Source of the DNA: Acetivibrio sp964564015
Lineage (GTDB): Bacteria; Bacillota; Clostridia; Acetivibrionales; Acetivibrionaceae
DNA length: 64,000 nucleotides
Assembly: GCA_964564015.1 (NCBI GenBank)
Contig: CAZLZR010000006.1
Coordinates: 1-64,000 of the forward strand
Direction: 5' to 3'
Position 1 is the first letter of the stretch. The number at the start of each line of letters is the position of its first letter. The notes below the pieces were generated by a model. It searched no databases and was not told where the DNA came from. It worked only from the letters and a program-made list of their open reading frames with translations. Shown here piece by piece: positions 37,159 to 47,500 of the stretch. Both the position numbers and the translations under genes were made by a program.

Positions 37159-38253
37159 TTATTTAAATCTATTTCTTCTTAAGAAAGTCGGAATCTCAAG
37201 TTCGTCGGATACCGGCTGAGGTTCTGCAACTCTCTCCACAGGCCTTGCGTTTGACACCACAGCCTTCTCTACAACTTTTTCAGGCTTCCTTATAACAGGA
37301 ACCTTGTCAAATCCCGTCGCTATTACGGTAATTAAAAGTTCATCTTTTAAATTCTCGTCTATTACCGCACCAAAGATAATATTTGCATCAGGATCTGCCG
37401 ATTTCTGTACAAGTTCAGCAGCTGTATTAACCTCAAACAGACCAAGATCAGGTCCTCCTGTAATATTTAAGAGAACTCCTCTCGCACCTTCAATGGAAGT
37501 TTCGAGCAATGGACTTAAGATAGCTTGCCTCGCAGCTTCTTCCGCCCTGTTTTCACCGGATGCTCTACCTATTCCCATATGTGCAAGACCCGTATCCAAC
37601 ATAATAGTCTTAACATCTGCAAAGTCAAGGTTTACAAGACCTGGTACCGCTATAAGGTCAGATATACCCTGAACACCTTGTCTTAACACATCATCTGCAA
37701 TTCTGAAGGCATCCACGATAGATGTCTTCTTTTCAGCCACCTGAAGTAATCTGTCATTGGGTATTGTAACCAATGTATCAACTACTCCTTTGAGAGTTTC
37801 AACACCTCTCTCAGCATGCTGCATTCTTTTTCTTCCCTCAAACATAAAAGGCTTTGTCACAACTCCAACTGTGAGTATTCCCATTTCTTTTGCCACTGAA
37901 GCAACTACAGGAGCAGCACCTGTTCCCGTACCTCCACCCATTCCGGCAGTGACAAAAACCATATCCGAACCCTTTATTGCCTGGGCTATTTCGTCCTTGC
38001 TTTCATTTGCAGCCTTTTCTCCGATTTCAGGGTTTGCACCAGCTCCAAGACCTCTTGTAAGCTTGTCCCCTATCTGGATTTTAGTATTTGCCTTTGACAA
38101 AAATAAAGCCTGTTTATCAGTATTAACAGCTATGAATTCAACACCACGAAGTCCTGCAGTTATCATTCTATTAACAGCATTGTTACCGCCGCCACCAACA
38201 CCTATAACTCTTATCTGGGCAAATTGTTCAATATCGATATCAAATTCCAACAA
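37159..38253 (-). CDS. ftsZ: cell division protein FtsZ
   Basis: This tubulin-like GTPase forms the division ring. It has the tubulin signature GMGGGTGTGAAPVV, the N-terminal VIGVGGGGNNAVNRM and the T7 loop region NLDFADVKTIM. It ends with the conserved binding peptide IPTFLRRNRFK. It starts at TTG with a strong AAGGAGGGA site. Length is 364 aa. Confidence 0.97.
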   Translation of the reverse strand: MLEFDIDIEQFAQIRVIGVGGGGNNAVNRMITAGLRGVEFIAVNTDKQALFLSKANTKIQIGDKLTRGLGAGANPEIGEKAANESKDEIAQAIKGSDMVFVTAGMGGGTGTGAAPVVASVAKEMGILTVGVVTKPFMFEGRKRMQHAERGVETLKGVVDTLVTIPNDRLLQVAEKKTSIVDAFRIADDVLRQGVQGISDLIAVPGLVNLDFADVKTIMLDTGLAHMGIGRASGENRAEEAARQAILSPLLETSIEGARGVLLNITGGPDLGLFEVNTAAELVQKSADPDANIIFGAVIDENLKDELLITVIATGFDKVPVIRKPEKVVEKAVVSNARPVERVAEPQPVSDELEIPTFLRRNRFK

Positions 38254-38522
38254 TGTAAGTCCCTCCTTATTCTTTTGTAATCCACATCACTACCAGACAA
38301 ACTCTGTTTACCGAAATGCTCTTTATAACATTTATAGTTAGTTTCATCAGTTACATTTGTCATTTCTATTCTTTCAATATTTAATAATATCTTAATATTC
38401 GGATTTGTGCAAGAATGTTTTAACAAGATTTAAAACAATAGCATAACTTTCTGGCCAAGGATTTATAGGTCAATTATAAACTAATTTACTATAATTGTAC
38501 AACGAAAATTAGAACTAATATG

Positions 38523-39758
38523 TTAAAACAAACCATTAAAAAGGCCGGCTAACTTTTTTAAGAAACCACCCATCTTTTTATTCTTATTTTTTTTATGTTT
38601 TTTCACTTCACAACCGGTGTCACTATTTCCAAATCTGCTTACAACATATTTTGCAGAACCGGATGAAATTAGAAACTCAGGTTTTGTTAAATTAGAAAGC
38701 TTATATGTTGCAACTCTAACAGGCAAATCAAACACTTCATAGGCAAGTTGCATATTTCCGTCAATATAGGAAATACCTCCGCCCGAAAGCACAATACCTC
38801 TTCCATAGCCTTCAAAGACATTAGCCTCTTTAAGCTGGTCCTTGCAAAGAGTAAATATCTCCTGCACCCTTGCTTCTATTATCTCTATTACTTCCGAAAC
38901 TTTTATGTTCCGTTTCCTGTTTTCATTTATTTCATTAACCGTAATCTCATGGTCATTTTTTATAAGCGACGTAAGGGCAAGCTCATATTCACGTTTGAGT
39001 TTTTCAGCCTCAGTGTGGGGAATTCTCAAGCCAATGGAAATATCATTTGTAATATGGTCTCCTCCCACTGAAATAGCGTCAAAAAACATTAAACGCTTAT
39101 TCTTTATAACCGATACATTGGTAATACTACCACCAATATCAATCATTATAACACCCATATCCTTTTCTTCCGGAGTAAGTGCTATTTCTGCTGCTGCCAA
39201 AGCTTCCACAATAAAACCATTTACCCTTAAACCAGCTTTTTCCATACTCTTCAATATATTTTGAACAAAAGTAATCTTTCCGGCAATAACATCCGCTTCA
39301 ACTTCCAGCTTAACCCCGGACATTCCGACAGGATCAACTATTTCGTCGTAACCATCGACAATATACTGCATTGGTATTACATCTATAACCTGACGATCTT
39401 CAGGAAGCTTTACATTCTCTGCTCCCTGTAAAACCCGCTCAACATCTTCTCTGGTAATTTCCTTATCTTCGTTGGAAATGCTCACACTGCTTCTATTATG
39501 TATTATACTGGCATGTATCCCCATTATATTTACATAGGCAGAGTCTATTTCAATATTTGCAAGAGCCTGAGCCCTTTCAACACAATTTCTTATTGAATTT
39601 GCCGTACTTTCTATATCAACAATTATACCTTTTTTTATACCATTACATATTTCCATAGCCTTTCCAAGCACTTCTATCTCACCGGTCTTACTAGCTCTGA
39701 CAATTATTGTACATATTTTTGATGATCCTATATCAACACAACCAATAATATTATCCAC
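38523..39758 (-). CDS. ftsA: cell division protein FtsA
   Basis: This actin-like protein anchors FtsZ to the membrane. The N-terminal phosphate-1 motif is VDIGSSKICTIIV and the middle has MIDIGGSITNVSVIKN. The C-terminus ends in an amphipathic membrane helix (GGFLKKLAGLFNGLF). It starts at GTG with GGGAGG upstream. Length is 411 aa. Confidence 0.96.
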   Translation of the reverse strand: MDNIIGCVDIGSSKICTIIVRASKTGEIEVLGKAMEICNGIKKGIIVDIESTANSIRNCVERAQALANIEIDSAYVNIMGIHASIIHNRSSVSISNEDKEITREDVERVLQGAENVKLPEDRQVIDVIPMQYIVDGYDEIVDPVGMSGVKLEVEADVIAGKITFVQNILKSMEKAGLRVNGFIVEALAAAEIALTPEEKDMGVIMIDIGGSITNVSVIKNKRLMFFDAISVGGDHITNDISIGLRIPHTEAEKLKREYELALTSLIKNDHEITVNEINENRKRNIKVSEVIEIIEARVQEIFTLCKDQLKEANVFEGYGRGIVLSGGGISYIDGNMQLAYEVFDLPVRVATYKLSNLTKPEFLISSGSAKYVVSRFGNSDTGCEVKKHKKNKNKKMGGFLKKLAGLFNGLF

Positions 39759-39934
39759 TTATGTAAACCTCCCGTAATTAAAGACATGAACCTTTCAGGT
39801 ACAGCTTTATATCACCAGTTATAATATATTAATTCGAACTTATGAGTACCTTTAGAATAAACACTTGAGGTATATTTACCGGTAAATCATTTCAAAAAAA
39901 TCGCGAAATATTTACCCCTTCGATAAGTTAAACA

Positions 39935-40300
39935 TTAACTTTCAGTATTATTTATTATATTATCTTTTTTTGAATATTTATTCAATAGTATTCTACGAAT
40001 AATTGCAAAATTTAAGAACAACCTGTTACCAAAAGCAAATACAGCGGCCAGATATAACTGTATGCCAAGCTTGTCACCTATGTAAGCAAGTATCGCGGCC
40101 AATATGGCATTTCCGAAAAAACCTGTAAGAAACACACTCAAATCAAACCTTTTCTGAAGTGTTGACAATGCGCCTCCAAAAACTGAGTCTAAAGCCGCAA
40201 GTATGGCAATAGCTACATAATTTGAATAAGCCGGCGGAATGTCAATCGGAATAAAAATCCCCAATACAATACCAATAATCAACCCAAGTAAAGGTAACAT
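39935..40300 (-). CDS. sbp: small basic protein, DUF1290 (Sbp) family
   Basis: This 121-residue protein has three to four transmembrane helices and the DUF1290 motif NYVAIAILAALDSVFGG. It is usually located between ftsQ/divIB and ftsA in Firmicutes, as here. The role is unknown. GGAGG precedes the ATG. Confidence 0.9.
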   Translation of the reverse strand: MLPLLGLIIGIVLGIFIPIDIPPAYSNYVAIAILAALDSVFGGALSTLQKRFDLSVFLTGFFGNAILAAILAYIGDKLGIQLYLAAVFAFGNRLFLNFAIIRRILLNKYSKKDNIINNTES

Positions 40301-40311
40301 AAAAAATCCTC

Positions 40312-41187
40312 CTATTTATCCGGAATAAAATTAGGTCTGTCACCGTTTGTAAAATCCAGATACCCTTTATCCGTCTCCTCTAATTTATTGAAAAATACTT
40401 CTCTTAAAAAACTCAATCTGTAACTTCCAATCTTTTTATAGTTTCCAAGGTTAACCCGAACCCTCATATCAAGGGAAATTCCCACATTGTCCAAATCAGA
40501 AACATCAACATAATTTACATGTTTATATATTGCTTTACTGCTGTCATAAACTTTATCATTGTCAACCTTTATAATCTCTTCAAGAACCTTGTAAAACACA
40601 TCCAGTTTCTTTTTGTCTTCTGCATTGACAACTTGTCCCAATTCACAGTTGTCAAAGGTCAGACCTTGAACACTAGGCAAGTTATATTCCGAAACATCTT
40701 GCTTAAGATCCAGAATATACCCCTCCCTATCTACAAGCAAATTTGCGTTGTCATAGGGAGTAACGGCTGCCGGCTCCCTCTCGGTAATAATTATGTTGGC
40801 ACCATTGGGGAACCCCAATCTGACAACAACTTTCTTTATATAATAACAATTTTCTTTTATTCTCTCTTCTGATTGAATTGATCTAAATAATAATATGCTT
40901 TTAAAATCAAGTCCATTCATTCTGAACCAATTATTGCCCATTATTATATCTGTTGCTTCAATTATTTCAGTATCATTATAATGATTATTTCCGGAAACTT
41001 CAATCCATTTAATGTTAAATAATGGTGACAGCGCAAGGAGCACTAAAGTTCCAATGCTCAATACCGTTAATAAAAGATATTTTACGAACTTTAATGCTCT
41101 CTTTCGCTTTTTCGATGCTTTCCTCTTATATTTCCCACTTATTTCCTTTGGAGTTTCACTAATATTCTTTACTCTCTTATCTCTCAA
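40312..41187 (-). CDS. ftsQ: cell division protein FtsQ/DivIB
   Basis: A highly basic cytoplasmic N-terminus and one transmembrane helix (about 34-53) lead to a POTRA domain (NIKWIEVSGNNHYNDTEI) and the beta domain. Length is 291 aa. It starts at TTG with AGGGG upstream. The order murA-ftsQ-sbp-ftsA-ftsZ is that of the clostridial division cluster. Confidence 0.93.
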   Translation of the reverse strand: MRDKRVKNISETPKEISGKYKRKASKKRKRALKFVKYLLLTVLSIGTLVLLALSPLFNIKWIEVSGNNHYNDTEIIEATDIIMGNNWFRMNGLDFKSILLFRSIQSEERIKENCYYIKKVVVRLGFPNGANIIITEREPAAVTPYDNANLLVDREGYILDLKQDVSEYNLPSVQGLTFDNCELGQVVNAEDKKKLDVFYKVLEEIIKVDNDKVYDSSKAIYKHVNYVDVSDLDNVGISLDMRVRVNLGNYKKIGSYRLSFLREVFFNKLEETDKGYLDFTNGDRPNFIPDK

Positions 41188-41200
41188 AGCACTAACCCCT

Positions 41201-42199
41201 TTATTCTTCTCTGATAATTAAGGCTCCGACTTTGGACAACTTTTCTTCAATATTTTCATATCCCCTGTCTATATGCTTGATACCGCTGATTACCGTTTTA
41301 CCTTCAGCCACAAGGCCGGCCAGTACGAGTGCAGCTCCTCCTCTTAAGTCTCTTGCAACAACAGTCGCTCCGGTAAGCTCCCTTACTCCTTTTATTACAG
41401 CAAGACGTCCTTCAAGCTTGATGTTTGCCCCCATTCTCAGTAGCTCTTCAACATGCTTGTATCTGTTCTCAAAAATAGTCTCAACAAAAATACTTGTTCC
41501 CCGGGCAATGGAAAGCAGCGAAATAAACTGCGACTGCATATCCGTTGGAAATCCGGGATAGGGCAAGGTTCTTATTATATCAATTGCTCTAGGCCTTGTT
41601 GGCCCAGAAATGTGCATTGTAGTCTTTTTTGTATTAATACGACAGCCACATTCCCTCAAATAACTTATAACAGGAATTATATGCTCTGCCGAAACGTTTT
41701 TTAAGTTAATATCTCCGCCGGTAATTCCGGCTGCTATTAAATATGTACCTGCGACTATTCTGTCTGGAATAACGGTATGCTCAACATCCTGTAACCTATT
41801 ACAGCTGCCTCTTATTCTGATGACACTGGTACCGGCCCCGGTCACTTCAACTCCCATACCGATAAGAAACTTCTGAAGGTCTACAATCTCAGGTTCTCTT
41901 GCAGCATGCCTGATTGTTGTATCACCTTCTGCAAACACAGCAGCCAGCATTATATTTTCGGTTGCACCCACACTTGGAAAGTCAAGCTGTATATCAGCAC
42001 CCTTAAGCTTTTCAGCCTCACAGTATATAAATCCGTGGAGAGCATCGTGCACCTTGACGCCCATCTGCTTAATAGCTTTTATATGTAAGTCTATAGGTCT
42101 TGGTCCTATTTCACACCCACCTGAGTGTAAAAAGCTATTGGCACATTCCTTTCTATATATAAACAACCAAAAAATATATTTCCCAATTAAGTTGTTCAT
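41201..42199 (-). pseudogene. murA: UDP-GlcNAc 1-carboxyvinyltransferase (MurA), N-terminus missing
   Basis: MurA makes UDP-GlcNAc-enolpyruvate for peptidoglycan. Homology begins at about residue 25 with HSGGCEIGPRPIDLHI, which holds the catalytic cysteine (Cys115 in E. coli), and continues intact to the C-terminus, including GFPTDMQSQF and RGGAALVLAGLV. About 110 N-terminal residues, which carry the Lys22/Asn23 substrate contacts, are absent. In their place is a short leader MNNLIGKYIFWLFIYRKECA. The start ATG at 42199 has GAGGATAAAT before it. The protein is probably inactive. A second MurA elsewhere would be expected. Confidence 0.8.
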
Positions 42200-42341
42200 A
42201 TTTATCCTCAACATTTTATCACTTAAAAATATGTGTATCAATGTTTTTTTAATGGGAATACTTTCCTATAAAAAACTTGTACAAACATAAAACCTTTATG
42301 TTATAATGTAAAAATATTATAATAAGGAAACAGGGGCTGTT

Positions 42342-43745
42342 ATGAATCTTAGACTTACTTTTACCATAATAATTACCAAAATAATGATATCGATTTTAAG
42401 AGTATTTAAGAGTGGGGGTACCACACTACCGGGAAAAATTGCCAGAAAACTTTATCCCGATGTTGTAAAAGTTATTGCCAGGGATTTTAAAACAATAATG
42501 GTTACCGGAACAAACGGCAAAACCACCACCACAAGGATTATCGGTGAAATTCTTAAAGTAAACGGCATGAATTATATCACAAACAAATCCGGAGCAAATC
42601 TTTTTGGCGGCATTATCACTACTTTTATTGATTCCGTCGACATACACGGAAAAGGAAAGGCTCCAATAGCCCTTATTGAAATTGATGAAGCTGCTTTTAA
42701 TGTTGTATCCGACTATATAGAGCCTGATGTTCTCGTGGTTACAAACTTTTTCAGAGACCAGTTGGATCGTTATGGTGAATTATATTCTACTTTAAATAGC
42801 GTAAGATCCGGAATTAAAAAGTCCGGCAAAACCATGCTTGTATTAAATGCGGATGACTCGTTATGTGCTTCTCTTGGCAAAGATACCGACAAGCAAGTAA
42901 CAAACTACGGCTTTGACACCAATGCATATCAGTCAAAAGAAAAACAAGTCAACTCGGATGCCATGTTCTGTATTTACTGCAAAACCAAATACGACTATGA
43001 AAGCCATGTATACGGGCACCTTGGAAATTTTGCTTGCAGTTCGTGCGGATACCGACGTCCTGACACCGGAGTTACCTGTGTTAAGGTTGAAGAACTCAAC
43101 ACTTCCTATTCAAATATACTCTTTTCGGTAAACTCCGGTCAAAATCAAGATGAAAGCACAATGTTACAGGCTAAAATCAATCTCCCGGGGCTTTACAACA
43201 TTTATAACGCATTGGCCGCCGCTGCCTGCGGATCGGTACTGGGCTTACCTGCCGCAAACCTTGTTGAAGCCTTGGAAAATTTTGAATGTGGCTTTGGAAG
43301 AATGGAAACCATATCAACCCATGGAAAAAACATAAAGGTCATACTGGTCAAAAACCCGACAGGATTTAATCAGGTCTTGAGTTTCCTTTTAACAGAAGAA
43401 AAAAATACGCAGATTGCTTTCCTCATAAACGATAAGCTTGCAGATGGTACAGATATATCCTGGTTATGGGATGTTGACTTCGAAAAATTAGAGAATGCCC
43501 AGAAAACAATTGATAACTTTTATGTGTCGGGAATCAGAGCCGAGGATATGGCTGTCAGGCTCAAATATGCCGGTATATACAGCAGTAAAATCCACATTAT
43601 AAAAAACTATGAGGAACTCCTTGCAAAAGGACTTTCAAATACTGAAGCCGGGCACAGCTTTTATATCCTTCCTACTTACACGGCTATGCTTGACATGAGA
43701 AAACTTCTCAAGAAAAAATACGGATTAAAGGAGTTTTGGAAATAG
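42342..43745 (+). CDS. murT: lipid II isoglutaminyl synthase, ATP-binding subunit MurT
   Basis: With GatD it amidates the D-glutamate of lipid II. It is a Mur-ligase-like protein with the P-loop TGTNGKTTTTRI, a zinc-ribbon insert (CIYCKTKY ... CSSCGYRRPD) and the C-terminal DUF1727 domain. Length is 467 aa. GGGG lies before the ATG. gatD follows immediately. Confidence 0.95.
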   Translation: MNLRLTFTIIITKIMISILRVFKSGGTTLPGKIARKLYPDVVKVIARDFKTIMVTGTNGKTTTTRIIGEILKVNGMNYITNKSGANLFGGIITTFIDSVDIHGKGKAPIALIEIDEAAFNVVSDYIEPDVLVVTNFFRDQLDRYGELYSTLNSVRSGIKKSGKTMLVLNADDSLCASLGKDTDKQVTNYGFDTNAYQSKEKQVNSDAMFCIYCKTKYDYESHVYGHLGNFACSSCGYRRPDTGVTCVKVEELNTSYSNILFSVNSGQNQDESTMLQAKINLPGLYNIYNALAAAACGSVLGLPAANLVEALENFECGFGRMETISTHGKNIKVILVKNPTGFNQVLSFLLTEEKNTQIAFLINDKLADGTDISWLWDVDFEKLENAQKTIDNFYVSGIRAEDMAVRLKYAGIYSSKIHIIKNYEELLAKGLSNTEAGHSFYILPTYTAMLDMRKLLKKKYGLKEFWK

Positions 43746-43747
43746 TT

Positions 43748-44494
43748 ATGTACGAGTTAAATATATGCCATCTATACCCCGATTTATTGAATCTCTATGG
43801 AGACAGGGGAAATATTATAGCACTGAAAAGACGTTTGCAGTGGAGAGGAATTGGCGTTACCGTTTCAGATATCAGCATGGGTGATGAATTTAATGCTGAA
43901 AACTATGATATAATTTTCCTTGGTGGTGGTCAGGACTACGAACAGGAAATTATACAGGACGATGTTTTAAATCAGAAAGGCAACGAAATAAAAAACGCCA
44001 TTGCAAATGATAAAGTAGTCCTTGCAATATGCGGCGGTTATCAGCTACTAGGTAATTACTACAAAACCTGGGATGGTAAAGAAATCGAATTTTTAAAAGC
44101 ACTTAATTTGTGGACTATCGGCGGTAAAGACAGAATGATAGGAAATTTCTGCTTTGAATGCGATTTTCTTACGTCGGAAGAATATGACGGCAAAATTGTA
44201 GGGTTTGAAAATCACTCAGGAAGAACCTATCTCGGTCAAAATGTCAAACCCTTAGGTAAAATCGTAAAAGGCTATGGAAATAATGGAGAAGACGGCCTTG
44301 AAGGAGCAACCTATAAAAATGTATTTTGCTCTTACTCCCATGGAAGCCTTCTTCCTAAAAATCCGGCTTTTACCGATCACTTGATTACTCTTGCACTGAA
44401 GCAAAAATACAAGGACTTCGTTTCTCTTCAGAAGCTCAATGACGAATTTGAGGACCTTGCTCACAATACCATGGTTCAAAGAATATTTGGGTAA
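43748..44494 (+). CDS. gatD: lipid II isoglutaminyl synthase, glutaminase subunit GatD
   Basis: It is the class I glutamine amidotransferase that supplies ammonia to MurT. The nucleophile is Cys95 in LAICGGYQLLG and the catalytic His is in SYSHGSLLPKNP. The start is uncertain. ATG at 43748, just after the murT stop, has AAGGAG 14 bases upstream, while a TTG at 43736 overlaps murT. Length is 248 aa. Confidence 0.95.
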   Translation: MYELNICHLYPDLLNLYGDRGNIIALKRRLQWRGIGVTVSDISMGDEFNAENYDIIFLGGGQDYEQEIIQDDVLNQKGNEIKNAIANDKVVLAICGGYQLLGNYYKTWDGKEIEFLKALNLWTIGGKDRMIGNFCFECDFLTSEEYDGKIVGFENHSGRTYLGQNVKPLGKIVKGYGNNGEDGLEGATYKNVFCSYSHGSLLPKNPAFTDHLITLALKQKYKDFVSLQKLNDEFEDLAHNTMVQRIFG

Positions 44495-44500
44495 AAAATA

Positions 44501-44531
44501 GGCATCCTGCCAAGCAGGATGCCCTTTCTTT
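44501..44531 (+). terminator. terminator of murT-gatD
   Basis: A perfect 10-bp stem GGCATCCTGC / GCAGGATGCC with a 3-base loop and a pyrimidine-rich CTTTCTTT tail. On the minus strand AAAAAA lies before it, so it could also serve the xylanase transcript that ends at 44552. Confidence 0.9.
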
Positions 44532-44551
44532 ACATATGGTCAAAACAATTC

Positions 44552-47500
44552 TTAATTATTGTAATCAGCCGGAATTCTATTAAAGTGTTTACCAACGATT
44601 ACTATGTCTTCCATATTAACAGCACCATCTTTATTTATATCACTTTCAACTTTATATCTGTCGTCACCCTCAACTGTATTAAAGGATTTGCAGATATACA
44701 TAATGTCAACCATATTTATAGCATTGTCCTGAGCACCGTCTATAACTATATCTCCAACCCACATAATTATCGGTGAATCTTCAGTTGAAACCTCAACATT
44801 GCCATTAACGACAACATCTTTTATTTCTCTTACCAGATAGTTATCCTTTGTAATCTTCAAAGTATATCCATCCGCATTTTCAGGTACTCCTGTTATTTCA
44901 AAATAGCCGTTATCAGATACAGCTTTCAAACCTGTTCCAACTACTTCCACAACAAAACCTGATTCTATTTCCGCACCTTTTTCTTCCAGATATTCAAAGT
45001 CAGATTGGATATATCCGGAAACACTATATTTTGTGCTGGTACCAACAAGCTTTAACAGACCAAATGCCTCTGTATTTTTCCATCCGTTTCCGGTTGCATC
45101 ATTCCAGTTTGACATTCCGTCTCTTACTCCGTCACCATCTGAGTCATCGTTAACCTGTAAGTCAAAGCCCATCACATGTCCTAAGGTTCCACTAATTGTG
45201 TTAAATGGAATTGCAGCTTCCACAATGTAGCCGGCTACACTATCATCTTCATAAACAGTTTTTGTAACTGTTATAAATTTATCCTGAAGGCTGTTTCCGC
45301 CAAAGGATTGTACATTGTTGTAATTTACTCTGTATTGAGCGTCATCAGCTTCATACTCTGTAGTCCTGCCGTTGTTTTCGTCAACGAACATTTCAAAGGA
45401 ATCCTGTTCCCAAGCATTCAGACTTACATCGTTTAATGTTGTATCTGCTACTTTTGCAAGAACATAAAGGTAATCTTCATCCCACATTGTTTTAACAACA
45501 GCTTTTGCAGGATCTGTTCCCTGTGTAACAATATCTGTGGAAATTTCATTTGCGCTTTCCCATGCAGCATCAATTTCACCGTCAATTTCAGGTGTTCCCT
45601 TAATTGCCTCAGTATATTTAGGGTTTATCATAGCTATTACTCCATAACCTGAAGCACTGCTGTCCTGATTATTTTTAATATCATTCCAGCTTACAATCTC
45701 AGTTGCCTCACCTTCACCAAAGTTTAACCTTACGTCAAAGCCAAGTTTGCCGGAAGGAATATTAGCGAAAGGAATGGAAATTTCAAATTCATATCCTTCT
45801 TCTGACGTCTCCACAACTGCATCTGCAGAACCTGTAACAACACCTGCGCTTGTAATACTTATGTATTTGTCTTCTGCTTCGTTTCTGTCGTCTCTACTGT
45901 TATCTTCATCAACATAAAGTTCAACTTTGGAAAGGTCTTCCTTTGAAGTCAAATAAACATAAAGATTATTTTCATCCCAAAGTGCTTTAAAGCTTCCTCT
46001 TACCTGTCCGTTTGTGTCCTTAATGTCCTTAAGATTTGTTATACCCCATACAGTTTCTTCCTGTCCGTCAACAACAGGTGTTCCTTTAAATGCCTTAGCA
46101 TTCTTAATAGGTACAGGGAGTTTTGTAGCGTCAACCATTCCCCAGTATGCATACTTAGCTTTGCCTTTCCTGTCAAAAAGAAGAGGCACATCTGTTCTTC
46201 CTTCATCTGTATAATAATTCAACCATGACATATCGTCTTTTAATCCCCAGAAAGTAACACCCTTGATTTTGTCAGGATATTCCTGGTCAAGTTCTTTCAA
46301 CATTTCTGCAAGTTCATAATATTTGTAGCCCTGATTTATCAACTGCTCCTCAGTTATCTGGTCATCAGGCGCATCGAAGCTGCTATACACAGTCATATCC
46401 AATTCGGTTATTTCTACTTCCAGACCTAAATCAAGGAAGCCTTTGAGTGACTCTCTGATTCCTTCAACAGAACCAAAGCCGATACCAACATGGCACTGAT
46501 AGCCTACTCCGTCTATATGAGTCTTCTCCTTCAGTTCCTTCACAAGATCAAGAATTGCTTCTCTCTTAAGAGCATTCTCTTCATTGTTATAATCGTTATA
46601 GTAAAGTTTTACTTTACCTTCAAGTCCTGCTTCAAGAATTGCTTCATACGCATATTCAAAGGCCTTTACAACATAATCGTCACCAATTATCCGTTTCCAT
46701 TTTTCTTCTCTTATTCCAAAAGGCTGATTATCTCCGATAGCTTCGTTCACAACATCCCAAACCTCAACCTTGTCACCATAATATTTAATCAAGGTCTGTA
46801 TATGTGTTTTCATTCTGTCGAGAAGAACTTCCCTTGTTACAAATTCGCCTTCGTCGTCAACAAATATCCAATCAGGTACTGCCTGGTGCCATACAAGTGT
46901 ATGACCTCTCAGACGCATTCCGTTCTCCTGTGCAAATTCCACATAGCGGTCGCCTCTTTCGAGCTTGAAGCTACCTTCTTGTGGCTGCATGGATTGAGGT
47001 TTCATATCGTTTTCAGCTGTAATACTGTTAAAATGCTTTTTAATAAGATCTGACTGAAGTTCATTATCAAATGCGGACGCCGGTAAAGCAACCCCTATAG
47101 GGAAATAATCTGCAAAAACATCCTTTAATGACGGAATGTCTTTTTCAATTCCATCCTTAACAACAGGTGCCACTATAAGTACATCATCTATACCGATATC
47201 CATTGTTGGGTTTGAAGACTCAACATAGAGGAACAACTGCTCAACTTCCCCTGTGTAAGAAACTGTATATTTTCCCGTAAGTTCTACCCATGTACGGCTG
47301 GGTACAGCACTATCCACAGCAACAGTGGTATAAACAGGATCTCCATCTGAATCGGAACAAACTGATACTCTTATCTCCTGTGGCTTTCCTGTACTCTGGT
47401 AAACCCACATGGAAATATCCAAAACCTGTCCTTTTGTAACCTTACCTTTAAGATCAAACCTGGCTCCCTGCCATGTGTCTGTTCTTCCTGTAACCAAGAG

